Shown here one piece after another: positions 52,155 through 61,000 of a stretch of DNA of 64,000 nucleotides (position 1 is its first letter; the number at the start of each line of letters is the position of its first letter). The stretch spans positions 62,001 to 126,000 of the forward strand of contig NZ_FOLE01000003.1 of assembly GCF_900112255.1 (NCBI RefSeq). Direction: 5' to 3'. This DNA comes from Flexibacter flexilis DSM 6793. Lineage in GTDB: Bacteria > Bacteroidota > Bacteroidia > Cytophagales > Flexibacteraceae. A model generated the notes under the pieces. The model worked only from the letters and a program-made list of their open reading frames with translations, did not search any database and was not told the origin of the DNA. The position numbers and the translations under genes are program-made.

Positions 52155-52947
52155 CTCCCTTCAATTGTATTTTCGAGACATCAATGCCATTTTTTACTAA
52201 AATCTCGCGTGCCAAATTCAAATAGCTAATCGAACCTTTACTTTCGGCATCGTGCACGATGGCTGGTACGCCAAAGCTCGGCGACTCGCTCAAACGAATG
52301 TTACGCGGAATAATCGTGTCGAATACCATCGACATAAAGTGCATTTTTACTTCCTCCACCACTTGGTTGGAAAGGCGCAAACGCAAATCGTACATCGTCA
52401 GCAAAATGCCTTCGATTTCCAGCTCAGGGTTGAGTCTGGACTGAATTATCTTGATGGTATTCAATAATTTACCCAAACCCTCTAAGGCAAAATATTCGCA
52501 TTGTACGGGTACAATCAGCGAGTCAGAAGCCGTCAGGGCATTGATGGTAATAAGTCCCAGCGAAGGCGAACAATCTATCAGGATAAAATCGTAATTATCG
52601 CGGATAGGTTTGAGTGCCTGCTTCATTTTATCCTCACGATTTTCTAAATTTATCATCTCCACTTCCGCACCCACAAGGTCGATGTGCGAAGGTAGCAAAT
52701 CCAAATAAGTAATATCCGATTTGAGGATAAGGCTTTGTGCATCAATGCCATCTACCATACATTCGTAAATGCTGTTTTCGATGGTTTTGGGATTAAACCC
52801 TAATCCCGAAGTGGAGTTCGCCTGAGGGTCTGCATCAACGAGGAGGGTCTTAAATTCCAAAGCTGCCAAGCTGGCTGCCAAGTTAATAGCTGTTGTTGTT
52901 TTGCCTACGCCACCTTTTTGGTTGGCTATTGCGATAATCTTACCCAT
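52144..52947 (-). CDS. parA: Chromosome-partitioning ATPase ParA/Soj
   Basis: 267-residue P-loop ATPase that positions the chromosome with ParB. The deviant Walker A is [14 protein letters not shown] at the start, Walker A' is [16 protein letters not shown], and Walker B is [18 protein letters not shown]. The signature lysine is present. The protein lacks the N-terminal DNA-binding domain of plasmid type Ia ParA, so it is of the chromosomal type. Its location may mark the origin-proximal part of the chromosome (inference). Confidence 0.97.
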   Translation of the reverse strand: MGKIIAIANQKGGVGKTTTAINLAASLAALEFKTLLVDADPQANSTSGLGFNPKTIENSIYECMVDGIDAQSLILKSDITYLDLLPSHIDLVGAEVEMINLENREDKMKQALKPIRDNYDFILIDCSPSLGLITINALTASDSLIVPVQCEYFALEGLGKLLNTIKIIQSRLNPELEIEGILLTMYDLRLRLSNQVVEEVKMHFMSMVFDTIIPRNIRLSESPSFGVPAIVHDAESKGSISYLNLAREILVKNGIDVSKIQLKGDER

Positions 52948-53000
52948 TGTGATAAATATTCGGGGTTAGGGTTTGCGTTTTTGTCAAGTAATCAAAATAT

Positions 53001-53684
53001 TTATTTGATTGTCAAGGTTTTGCCTATCGGAATAAAGAATAGCTCCTTTTTGGCATGTGCCGCACGAAGTTTGGCTTCTTGGTGATCTATCTGAATGTAC
53101 GGGAACGTGTCGTAGTGCATCGCAATTACGCGGTTTGTTCCTGCCCAGCCTGCTGCAATCATGGCATCGCCTACGCCCATCGTAAAGTTGTCGCCGATTG
53201 GCAAGAATGCAAAATCTATTTTGAAAAGCTCTCCGAGCAACTTCATGTCCGAGAACAAAGCCGTATCGCCACTATAATAAAACGTATGGTCTGCCGTATT
53301 TACGATAAAACCCGCCGCTTCGCCTGCATACGTGCCATCTGGCAAGCTGCTCGAGTGCACGGCCTGAAACATACGCACCGAACCAAATTCGAAAGGCCAT
53401 TTACCACCAATATTCATGGGATGTACTTTCTCTACGCCTTTTGCCTTAAACCATTCCGTAATTTCAAAGCTCGAAATAATGGTAGCTCCTGTGCGCTTGG
53501 CAATAGCTTCTGCGTCTGCCATGTGGTCCCAATGCCCGTGAGAAATAAGAATATAGTCTGCCTCTATTGTGTTTATATCAATATTTTTAGCCAATTCGTT
53601 TGGCGTAATGAAGGGGTCAAACAAAATTTGGTAACCGCCAATATTTACACCAAAACAAGAATGTCCGTAATATGTAATATCCAT
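53001..53684 (-). CDS. UPF0173-type metallo-beta-lactamase-fold hydrolase
   Basis: 227-residue metal-dependent hydrolase. The metal motif is ILISHGHWDHMADA (HxHxDH), preceded by ITYYGHSCFGVNIGGYQILFDPFI, the family opening, and followed by YSGDTALFSDMKLLGE and GVGDAMIAAGWAGTNRVIAMHYDTFP. Members were named UPF0173 and have no proven substrate; a role in RNA or sugar lactone metabolism cannot be read from the sequence. It stands 53 bases downstream of parA's start side, transcribed on the same strand ahead of parA. Confidence 0.93.
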   Translation of the reverse strand: MDITYYGHSCFGVNIGGYQILFDPFITPNELAKNIDINTIEADYILISHGHWDHMADAEAIAKRTGATIISSFEITEWFKAKGVEKVHPMNIGGKWPFEFGSVRMFQAVHSSSLPDGTYAGEAAGFIVNTADHTFYYSGDTALFSDMKLLGELFKIDFAFLPIGDNFTMGVGDAMIAAGWAGTNRVIAMHYDTFPYIQIDHQEAKLRAAHAKKELFFIPIGKTLTIK

Positions 53685-53921
53685 AAAATATTAGGTATGT
53701 TTTTCTGGGGCATAAAGGTACATCTTTCGCACCACAATAGGCAAATATCGTGAAAAAAAGTTACCCAAACACTTTATACTCGAAGTATTTTAATGTTTGA
53801 CCACCGTTTTTTTTACTAATCTCAATTACAGCGTTTAATGGTTATCTGATTTATTCCTATAAATTTGCGCATACCAAACAATCAATTTTTTAATCCCTTA
53901 CAAAACCAATTTAATAAAAAA

Positions 53922-55313
53922 ATGGCTGCACAATACGACGTTATTTTGATAGGAAGCGGGCCTGGTGGCTATGTTGCCGCTATTCGCGCCTCTCAACTGG
54001 GCATGAAAGTTGCCATCGTAGAACGTGAAAATCTTGGCGGTATCTGCCTTAACTGGGGCTGTATCCCGACCAAAGCTCTTCTAAAAAGCGCACAAGTTTT
54101 TGAATATATCAAACACGCCAAAGACTACGGCATCAATGTGGGCAGCGCAGAAGCGGACTTCGGCGCGGTTATCAAACGCAGCCGCGATGTGGCCAACGGC
54201 ATGAGCAAAGGTGTTAGTTTTTTGATGAAAAAAAATAAAATTGACATCATCGACGGCTTCGGCAAAGTGAAAGCAGGCAAAAAAGTAGAGGTAGAAAAAG
54301 ACGGTAAAAAAACCGAATATTCGGCCAAACACATCATTATTGCCACGGGCGGACGCGCACGCCAATTGCCTAATGTGCCTATCGACGGACAAAAAGTAAT
54401 TGATTATCGCAAAGCCATGACACTCGAAAAACAACCAAAATCTTTGTTGGTGATTGGTTCGGGTGCTATCGGCGTGGAGTTTGCCTACGTGTACGCCGCA
54501 ATGGGTACGAAAGTTACCATCGTGGAATTTATGCCAAATATCGTTCCCGTAGAAGACGAAGATATTTCTAAAGAATTGGCCAAACACTACAAAAAATTGG
54601 GCGTGGATATTCACACCAATTCGAGCGTAGAAAAAGTGGACACGTCGGGCAGCGTAGCCAAAGCCACCGTAAAAACACCAACAGGCGAAATCACCATCGA
54701 AGCGGAAGTAGTGCTTTCGGCGGCTGGCGTGGTAGCCAACATCGAAAATATCGGCTTGGAAGAGTTAGGTATTAAGGTAGAAAAAGGCAAAATCGTAACA
54801 GACGATTATTACCGCACCAACGTAGATGGCGTTTACGCTATCGGCGACGTAACAAAAGGTCAGGCATTGGCGCACGTGGCTTCTGCCGAAGGCATTTTGT
54901 GTGTGGAACATATCGCTGGCCTACACGTAGAGCCAATCAACTACAACAATATCCCAGGTTGTACGTACTGCTCGCCAGAAATCGCTTCGGTGGGCTATAC
55001 CGAAAAAGCAGCCAAAGAAGCAGGCTATGAAGTGAAAGTGGGTAAATTCCCGTTCTCGGCTTCAGGCAAAGCCAAAGCGGCTGGTCATTCGGACGGTTTC
55101 GTAAAAGTGATTTTTGATGCTAAATATGGCGAATGGCTTGGCGCACACCTTATCGGTGCCAACGTTACGGAAATGATTGCCGAAGTGGTAGTGGCGCGCA
55201 AACTCGAAACTACTGGCCACGAAATTATTAAATCTGTACACCCGCACCCAACCATGTCGGAAGCGATTATGGAAGCTGCTGCCGCTGCTTACGGTGAAGT
55301 AATACATTTATAA
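53922..55313 (+). CDS. lpdA: Dihydrolipoyl dehydrogenase
   Basis: E3 subunit of 2-oxoacid dehydrogenase complexes, 463 residues. I start at the ATG at 53922 (MAAQYDVILIGSGPGG), directly before the FAD motif. The redox disulphide is GGICLNWGCIPTKALL, the NAD motif VIGSGAIGVEFAYVYAAMG, the second FAD motif VYAIGDVTKGQALAHVAS and the catalytic HPHPTMSEAIMEA at the end. Length and motifs are normal. No E1 or E2 genes are adjacent. A TAAATTTG element lies at 53860-53867. Confidence 0.96.
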   Translation: MAAQYDVILIGSGPGGYVAAIRASQLGMKVAIVERENLGGICLNWGCIPTKALLKSAQVFEYIKHAKDYGINVGSAEADFGAVIKRSRDVANGMSKGVSFLMKKNKIDIIDGFGKVKAGKKVEVEKDGKKTEYSAKHIIIATGGRARQLPNVPIDGQKVIDYRKAMTLEKQPKSLLVIGSGAIGVEFAYVYAAMGTKVTIVEFMPNIVPVEDEDISKELAKHYKKLGVDIHTNSSVEKVDTSGSVAKATVKTPTGEITIEAEVVLSAAGVVANIENIGLEELGIKVEKGKIVTDDYYRTNVDGVYAIGDVTKGQALAHVASAEGILCVEHIAGLHVEPINYNNIPGCTYCSPEIASVGYTEKAAKEAGYEVKVGKFPFSASGKAKAAGHSDGFVKVIFDAKYGEWLGAHLIGANVTEMIAEVVVARKLETTGHEIIKSVHPHPTMSEAIMEAAAAAYGEVIHL

Positions 55314-55340
55314 TTTTCTGTATTTCAATAAAATACCAAA

Positions 55341-55387
55341 CGCACCGACAAGCCGCCGCAAGCTGTTTTGTCGGTGCGTTGCTTTTT
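55341..55387 (+). terminator. Rho-independent terminator of lpdA
   Basis: CGCACCGACAA (55341-55351) pairs with TTGTCGGTGCG (55368-55378), followed by TTGCTTTTTC. Confidence 0.78.
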
Positions 55388-55399
55388 CACTTATCTTTG
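55368..55399 (+). promoter_or_regulatory. Promoter-like TTG-N21-TATCTTTG before sufS
   Basis: TTG (55368-55370) and TATCTTTG (55392-55399) fit the Bacteroidota consensus. The -33 element lies inside the lpdA terminator stem. The leader to the sufS ATG would be about 120 bases and contains a small hairpin GGCAATTTTGCC (about 55502-55513). Confidence 0.52.
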
Positions 55400-55526
55400 C
55401 GCCGATAACCCCACAACCCGAAACCTTATGCGTTGGGTGCGTGTTGTTTCTTTGAGTAAAAAAACGCACTTCAAAACTAATTTGTAGCATTTATCCCGAA
55501 AAGGCAATTTTGCCGCCCTTACGATT

Positions 55527-56774
55527 ATGGCTATTTCCACCACAACACATACTGCCGCATTTGATGTAGCAAAAGTTCGCGAAGACTTCCCGATTTTGCA
55601 TCAAAGCCTCAACGGCAAACCGCTTGTTTATTTCGACAATGCGGCCACCACTCAAAAGCCGCGCACGGTCATCGACGCGATTTCGCATTATTATCAAAAC
55701 TATAATGCCAATATCCACAGAGGTATCCACACGTTGGCCGAAAAAGCAACCGCCGAATACGAGCGTACACGCCAAACGGTTCGCGCTTTTATTGGTGCGG
55801 CGCACGCGGAAGAAATTATTTTTACGCGCGGCACGACCGAAGGCATTAATTTGGTAGCTGCCACTTATGGCCGCCAAAACCTCAAGGCAGGCGATGAGGT
55901 AATCGTTTCGCACATGGAGCATCACTCCAACATTGTGCCTTGGCAAATGCTTTGCGAGGAAAAAGGCGCGACGTTGCGCGTAATTCCAATTACGGATAGC
56001 GGCGAATTGGTGTTGGAAGAATATGCTAAATTACTTTCCGAAAAAACCAAAATTGTGTCGGTGGTTTTTGCTTCTAATTCATTAGGGACAATCAACCCGA
56101 TAGCCGACATTATCCGTCAGGCGCACGCGGTCGGGGCTAAAGTTATGATAGATGGCGCACAAGCTACTTCGCACTTAGACGTTGATGTACAGGCCATTGA
56201 CTGTGATTTTTATGCGTTTTCGTCTCATAAACTCTACGGCCCAACAGGGATTGGGGTTTTGTATGGCAAAAAAGAATTGTTGGAAGCCATGCCACCGTAT
56301 CAGGGCGGCGGCGAAATGATTAGCGATGTGAGTTTTGCACGCACTACTTACAACGATTTGCCTTACAAATTTGAAGCAGGCACGCCTAACATTGCCGATA
56401 CTATCGCTTTGCGTGCGGCCATCGAATACATTAACCAATGGGGAAAACCTGTTATTGCGCAATACGAAGACAGTTTGTTGCAACACGCAACAACACGCCT
56501 ACAAAACATTGATGGCGTGCGACTTATCGGGACGGCCAAGCACAAAGTAAGTGTTAATTCGTTTGTGGTGGACGGTATTCACCCTTTCGATTTGGGTGTA
56601 ATGCTCGACGCGAAAGGCATTGCGGTTCGCACTGGCCAACACTGCACACAGCCACTCATGGAACGCCTGTGCATCGAAGGAACTTCTCGCGCCTCGTTTG
56701 CGCTGTATAACACCATCGAAGAAATTGATTATTTTGCCGATTGTTTGGAAGCCATCGTGCGCAAATACCGTTAG
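55527..56774 (+). CDS. sufS: Cysteine desulfurase SufS
   Basis: PLP enzyme that releases sulfur from cysteine for iron-sulfur cluster assembly, 415 residues. The PLP lysine is in YAFSSHKLYGPTGIGVLYG, the cofactor histidine in EHHSNIVPWQML, and the active-site cysteine in VRTGQHCTQPLMERL, the class II (SufS) form. VYFDNAATTQKP near the start is the family opening. No other suf genes are adjacent, so the sulfur acceptor partner lies elsewhere. The glycosyltransferase gene follows after 29 bases. Confidence 0.95.
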   Translation: MAISTTTHTAAFDVAKVREDFPILHQSLNGKPLVYFDNAATTQKPRTVIDAISHYYQNYNANIHRGIHTLAEKATAEYERTRQTVRAFIGAAHAEEIIFTRGTTEGINLVAATYGRQNLKAGDEVIVSHMEHHSNIVPWQMLCEEKGATLRVIPITDSGELVLEEYAKLLSEKTKIVSVVFASNSLGTINPIADIIRQAHAVGAKVMIDGAQATSHLDVDVQAIDCDFYAFSSHKLYGPTGIGVLYGKKELLEAMPPYQGGGEMISDVSFARTTYNDLPYKFEAGTPNIADTIALRAAIEYINQWGKPVIAQYEDSLLQHATTRLQNIDGVRLIGTAKHKVSVNSFVVDGIHPFDLGVMLDAKGIAVRTGQHCTQPLMERLCIEGTSRASFALYNTIEEIDYFADCLEAIVRKYR

Positions 56775-56803
56775 TTTTTTACTTTTTTACGAAATAAACA
56801 ACA

Positions 56804-57808
56804 ATGCAACACCGTTCTACGCCCAAAGTTTCGATATTGGTAGCCGCCCGTAACGAAGCACATTGCATAGAACGGTGTTTGTTGTATCTCTCGCGCCTCG
56901 ATTACCCAACCGACGCGCTGCAAATCCTTATCGGCAACGACGATTCCACAGACCAAACGGCGGAAATTATTGCCCGATTTATTCAAGACAAACCTCATTT
57001 TCAGTTAATTAATATTACCCAAAATATAGGCTTGGCCAAAGGTAAAGGCAACGTGTTGGCACAATTGGCACAGCAGGCTACAGGCGAATATTTTTTGTTT
57101 ACGGATGCCGATATTGCCGTACAGCCGCATTGGGTGCAAGCCATGCTTGCGGGCTTTGACACAGAAAAAGTAGGTGTAATCAATGGGCTTTCGACCATCA
57201 GCGGCACGCCACTGTTGGCGCGTATGCAGGCCATTGACTGGCTGGCTAACTTGCTGATTATTTGGCTTTTGTCTTTAATAAAAATCCCGATTACGTCGAT
57301 GGGCAACAACATGGCCACTACCGCCAAAGCCTATCGCGCTACGGGTGGTTACGAAAACCTGAAATTCTCCCTCACAGAAGATTATCGTTTGTTCAAAGCC
57401 ATTTTGGAACAAGGTTTTGAATTTCGGCAACTCATGTCGCCTAAATGTGTGGCTGTTTCCTTGCCCATTACGACCGTAAAAGGCTGGCTCGTGCAGCGCA
57501 ACCGCTGGATAACGGGAGCTTGCGAAGGCGGTTGGTATTATCAACTGTTGGTGTGTGGGTTGGCGGCACTTTACGTGGCGGTTTTTGCGTTATTTTGGTA
57601 CGCACCTGTGCCGATGTTTCTTTTTTGGGTAACTAAATATTTTATCCAAAATCTTGTCATTATTGGGCTGCTGGGGCGTTTGCGGCAAAAACATTTGTGG
57701 CGTTGGGTTTGGTTTTACGAAATCTACGCTTTTGTTTTTACAGGAATGCTTTTTGCCTATCATTTTGGCAACCGCAAGGGCGTAGAATGGAAATCTCGCC
57801 AATATTAA
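56804..57808 (+). CDS. GT2-family glycosyltransferase, membrane-associated
   Basis: 334-residue processive-type glycosyltransferase. The GT-A domain starts with VSILVAARNEAHCIERCLLYL, has LIGNDDSTDQTAE, the metal motif FTDADIAVQPHW, LTEDYRLFKAI and QRNRWITGACEGGW (the QxxRW motif of cellulose synthase-like enzymes). Three C-terminal hydrophobic segments (about 245-320) anchor it. The donor and acceptor are unknown. It may share a transcript with sufS, though the functions are not evidently related. Confidence 0.9.
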   Translation: MQHRSTPKVSILVAARNEAHCIERCLLYLSRLDYPTDALQILIGNDDSTDQTAEIIARFIQDKPHFQLINITQNIGLAKGKGNVLAQLAQQATGEYFLFTDADIAVQPHWVQAMLAGFDTEKVGVINGLSTISGTPLLARMQAIDWLANLLIIWLLSLIKIPITSMGNNMATTAKAYRATGGYENLKFSLTEDYRLFKAILEQGFEFRQLMSPKCVAVSLPITTVKGWLVQRNRWITGACEGGWYYQLLVCGLAALYVAVFALFWYAPVPMFLFWVTKYFIQNLVIIGLLGRLRQKHLWRWVWFYEIYAFVFTGMLFAYHFGNRKGVEWKSRQY

Positions 57809-58008
57809 CCTGCATAAATAACTGATTTTAAGGCTTATATCATACGAATTGTCCCGATGCCAGAGGCCGAATTTGAGCCGCCTTCATGGAGAAAAATAAC
57901 TAATTTTATGCGCTTTATTTCATAGAAAATATTGCTTAATTGATTTATATTCCGAACTTGCCCCAATAATTGGTATTATACTTTTTGTACTATTTTTTTA
58001 ATAAACCA

Positions 58009-61000
58009 ATGAAAATCAGACCTTTTATTTTGTATTTTGCGGTGGTTGTGGGCTTGCTGGCGGCTTGTTCGCGCAACACCATTGAGATTTCTAAGCGCAA
58101 TTTTGAGCAAGAAATCGAACAGCAACAAAATTTGGTTTTTACGTTTAACCAAGACGTAGCCAAAGACTCATTGTTTAACCTCTGGGACACGACGCAATAC
58201 GTGCATTTTGAGCCTGCCGTGCGTGGGCGTTTTCGCTGGACAGCCGCCAACGAACTAACTTTTTCTCCCGAAATTGGCTTTGCCGCTGGCACGGACTACA
58301 AGGCCACACTTACGCCGCTCATTAGCCAACTGACCACGTCCGAAGATGGCAAGTTGAGTGTAAGCAGTGAAACAATGGCATTTCATACGCCATATTTGAA
58401 CCTGACGGGAACAGATATTTTTTGGAATAAAGCCGACGATGGCAAAATCGAACTGCGCTTTAACCTGCATTTCAACTACAAAGTAAATCCTGTGGAGGTG
58501 ATGCGCCTTTTGAGCATCGAAATAGACGGTAAAAAGCTGGCCGCCACGCCCAAAAGTAGCGTAATTAGCGAAACGGTGGAGGTAGTCGTAAATCCCGCCA
58601 ACGCGCAGGACATCGACGAAAAAGCCATCAAAATTAGCGTAGAAAAAGGCCTGAAATGTATAGAAAGTGGCCACGTGAGCAACGAACCCATCACGCTGGA
58701 AACGACAGTGCCGTCGCGTGCCGACTTGAGCATTATGCAAGTAGAAGCTCAATACGAAGGTGAGCAAGGTTATTTGCATATCGTTGCCAATCAGGGACTT
58801 GACGTGCGAAACGCTGCCCAATATATTCAATTTGAGCCAGCCGTAAAATTCACAGTTGAGGCGTTGGAATATGGTTTTAATATCAAAGGCAATTTTAATT
58901 CGGCTATCAATTACGAACTTACCATTTCGGAAGGTTTGCGCGGAATTTTTGGCGGCACTTTGCGCAAAGAATTGCAACAAATGGTTGTGTTTGGTCAGCC
59001 CGAACCCGCCATTAATTTCACGGAAGCCAAAGCCATTTATTTGAGTTCGAAGGGCGAGAAAAATGTAGCTGTGAGCATTGTTAATGTTCCAAAAGTCAAT
59101 ATTCTTTTATACAAAATTTACGAAAATAACATTTTGCAGCACCTGCGCAACACGGGGCTTTTGTATGGCGGAACAGAATATTTTGATGGCTACGGTAGCT
59201 TTGAAGATTACGGCGATTTGGTGATGAGTCGCGAAGTGGCTACCAAATCCCTGAAAAAAGATGCAAACGGTCGTTATTTGGTGAACTTGGATTTTGCCGA
59301 CAACAACAATTTCAAAGGAATTTATGTGCTAAAAGTGCAAGACACCGAAAACCAATACAATGGCGCACAACGCACGATGGCCGTTTCGGACGTGGGTTTG
59401 ATTGCCCGCGAAACGGATAATCGCATTGTGGTTTTTGCAAATTCCTTGCTGACGGCCAAACCATTGAAAGAAGCTGAAATTACGCTTGTCAGCACCAACA
59501 ACCAACAAGTTTATAAGGTCAAAACCGACGAAAATGGTATGGCAGTGTTTGATAACATTCGCCGCAAGGCCGCAGGTTTCCGCACGCAAATGCTTACGGC
59601 GCGTTACGAAAACGAGTTCACGTACATGCACTTGCAACAAACGGCTACCGACAAATCGCGCTACGAAGTGGACGGAATGTACGAGAATGCTTCTGGTTAT
59701 CAAGCTTATATCTACGGCGACCGCGACATTTATCGCCCATCGGAAACCATGCACTTCAACGTGATTTTGAGAAATGAAAAATGGCTTGCGCCCGAAAAAT
59801 TGCCTGTGAAGTTTAAAGTAACCTTGCCCAATGGCCGCGAAATGCTCACGCAACGCGCCCAACTCAACGCGCAAGGCGCATTTACGGCAGACGTGAAATT
59901 GCCAGATGCCGCCGTAACGGGTACTTATAACGTGGAAGTGCTGACAGGCAACGACGTAATTCTTAACTCACAGGCTATCAGCGTGGAAGAGTTTATGCCC
60001 GACCGCATTCGCGTAAACGTGGTGGCCGACAAAGAAACGGTACGCCCCGCCGAAACTTTCAGTATTAAGGCCACAGCCGCCAATCTGTTCGGGACGAATG
60101 CCGCAGGCCGCAACTACCAAACGGAACTGACTTTTAGCCGCGAAAATTTTGCCCCAAAAGGCTACGAAGATTATAAATTTAACATCGAAGGGCTGGACAA
60201 CATGACTTTTGCGTCGCAATACCACGAAGGTAAAACCGACGACAATGGCGAGTTTGAACAGTCGTTCAGTGTACCAGCCGAATTTGAGGCCAGTGGCTTG
60301 CTCAAAGGTCGCATTTACACGACGGTTTTTGATGAAAATGGCCGCCCTGTAAATCGCATTACGCAAGTGTCCGTGCCGACGCAAAACGTTTTTGCTGGTA
60401 TCAAATATTTTGATAGCTACGTGGACGTAAACAAATCGTTGCTGGTGCCTATCGTTGCCCTGAACGAAAAAGGCAAAGGCGTAAGCACAACGCTCAACGT
60501 GGCCGTAATCAAATACGAATGGTATTCGGTGGCGCAAGAAAGTTATTCGGGTTCAGGCTTCCGCTACGTTTCGCAACGCAAAGAAAAAGTAATGTTATCG
60601 CGTAGCATGGCCGTAAATGGTGGCGGTAGCACGTCGTTTGCTTACGTTCCTGCCAGTTCGGGCGAATACGAAATTCGGGTGTACGCAGGCGACTGGAACA
60701 GATACGTGGCGCAGTCGTTTTATGCTTACGGCTTTGGCTACACCAGCAACACTTCTTTTGAGGTAAATAAAGAAGGTAACATTGATATTGCTTTTGATAA
60801 AGAAAGTTACAAAATCGGTGAAAAAGCAGACATTTTGTTCAAAACGCCATTTGCGGGCAAAATGTTAGTAACCGTAGAGCGCAACCAAATGTATGAGCAT
60901 TTTTGGTTGGAAACCGACAAAAAATCGGCTAAACTCTCGCTTCCTATCGAAGAAAAACATTTGCCAAATATCTATGTTACAGCGACTTTGTTCCGACCTG

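Noticed and set aside
55428-55487. Short leader peptide MRWVRVVSLSKKTHFKTNL before sufS
   Set aside because: It lies in the leader but has no ribosome site, no cysteine that could report sulfur status and no attenuator hairpin; a chance frame is more likely.
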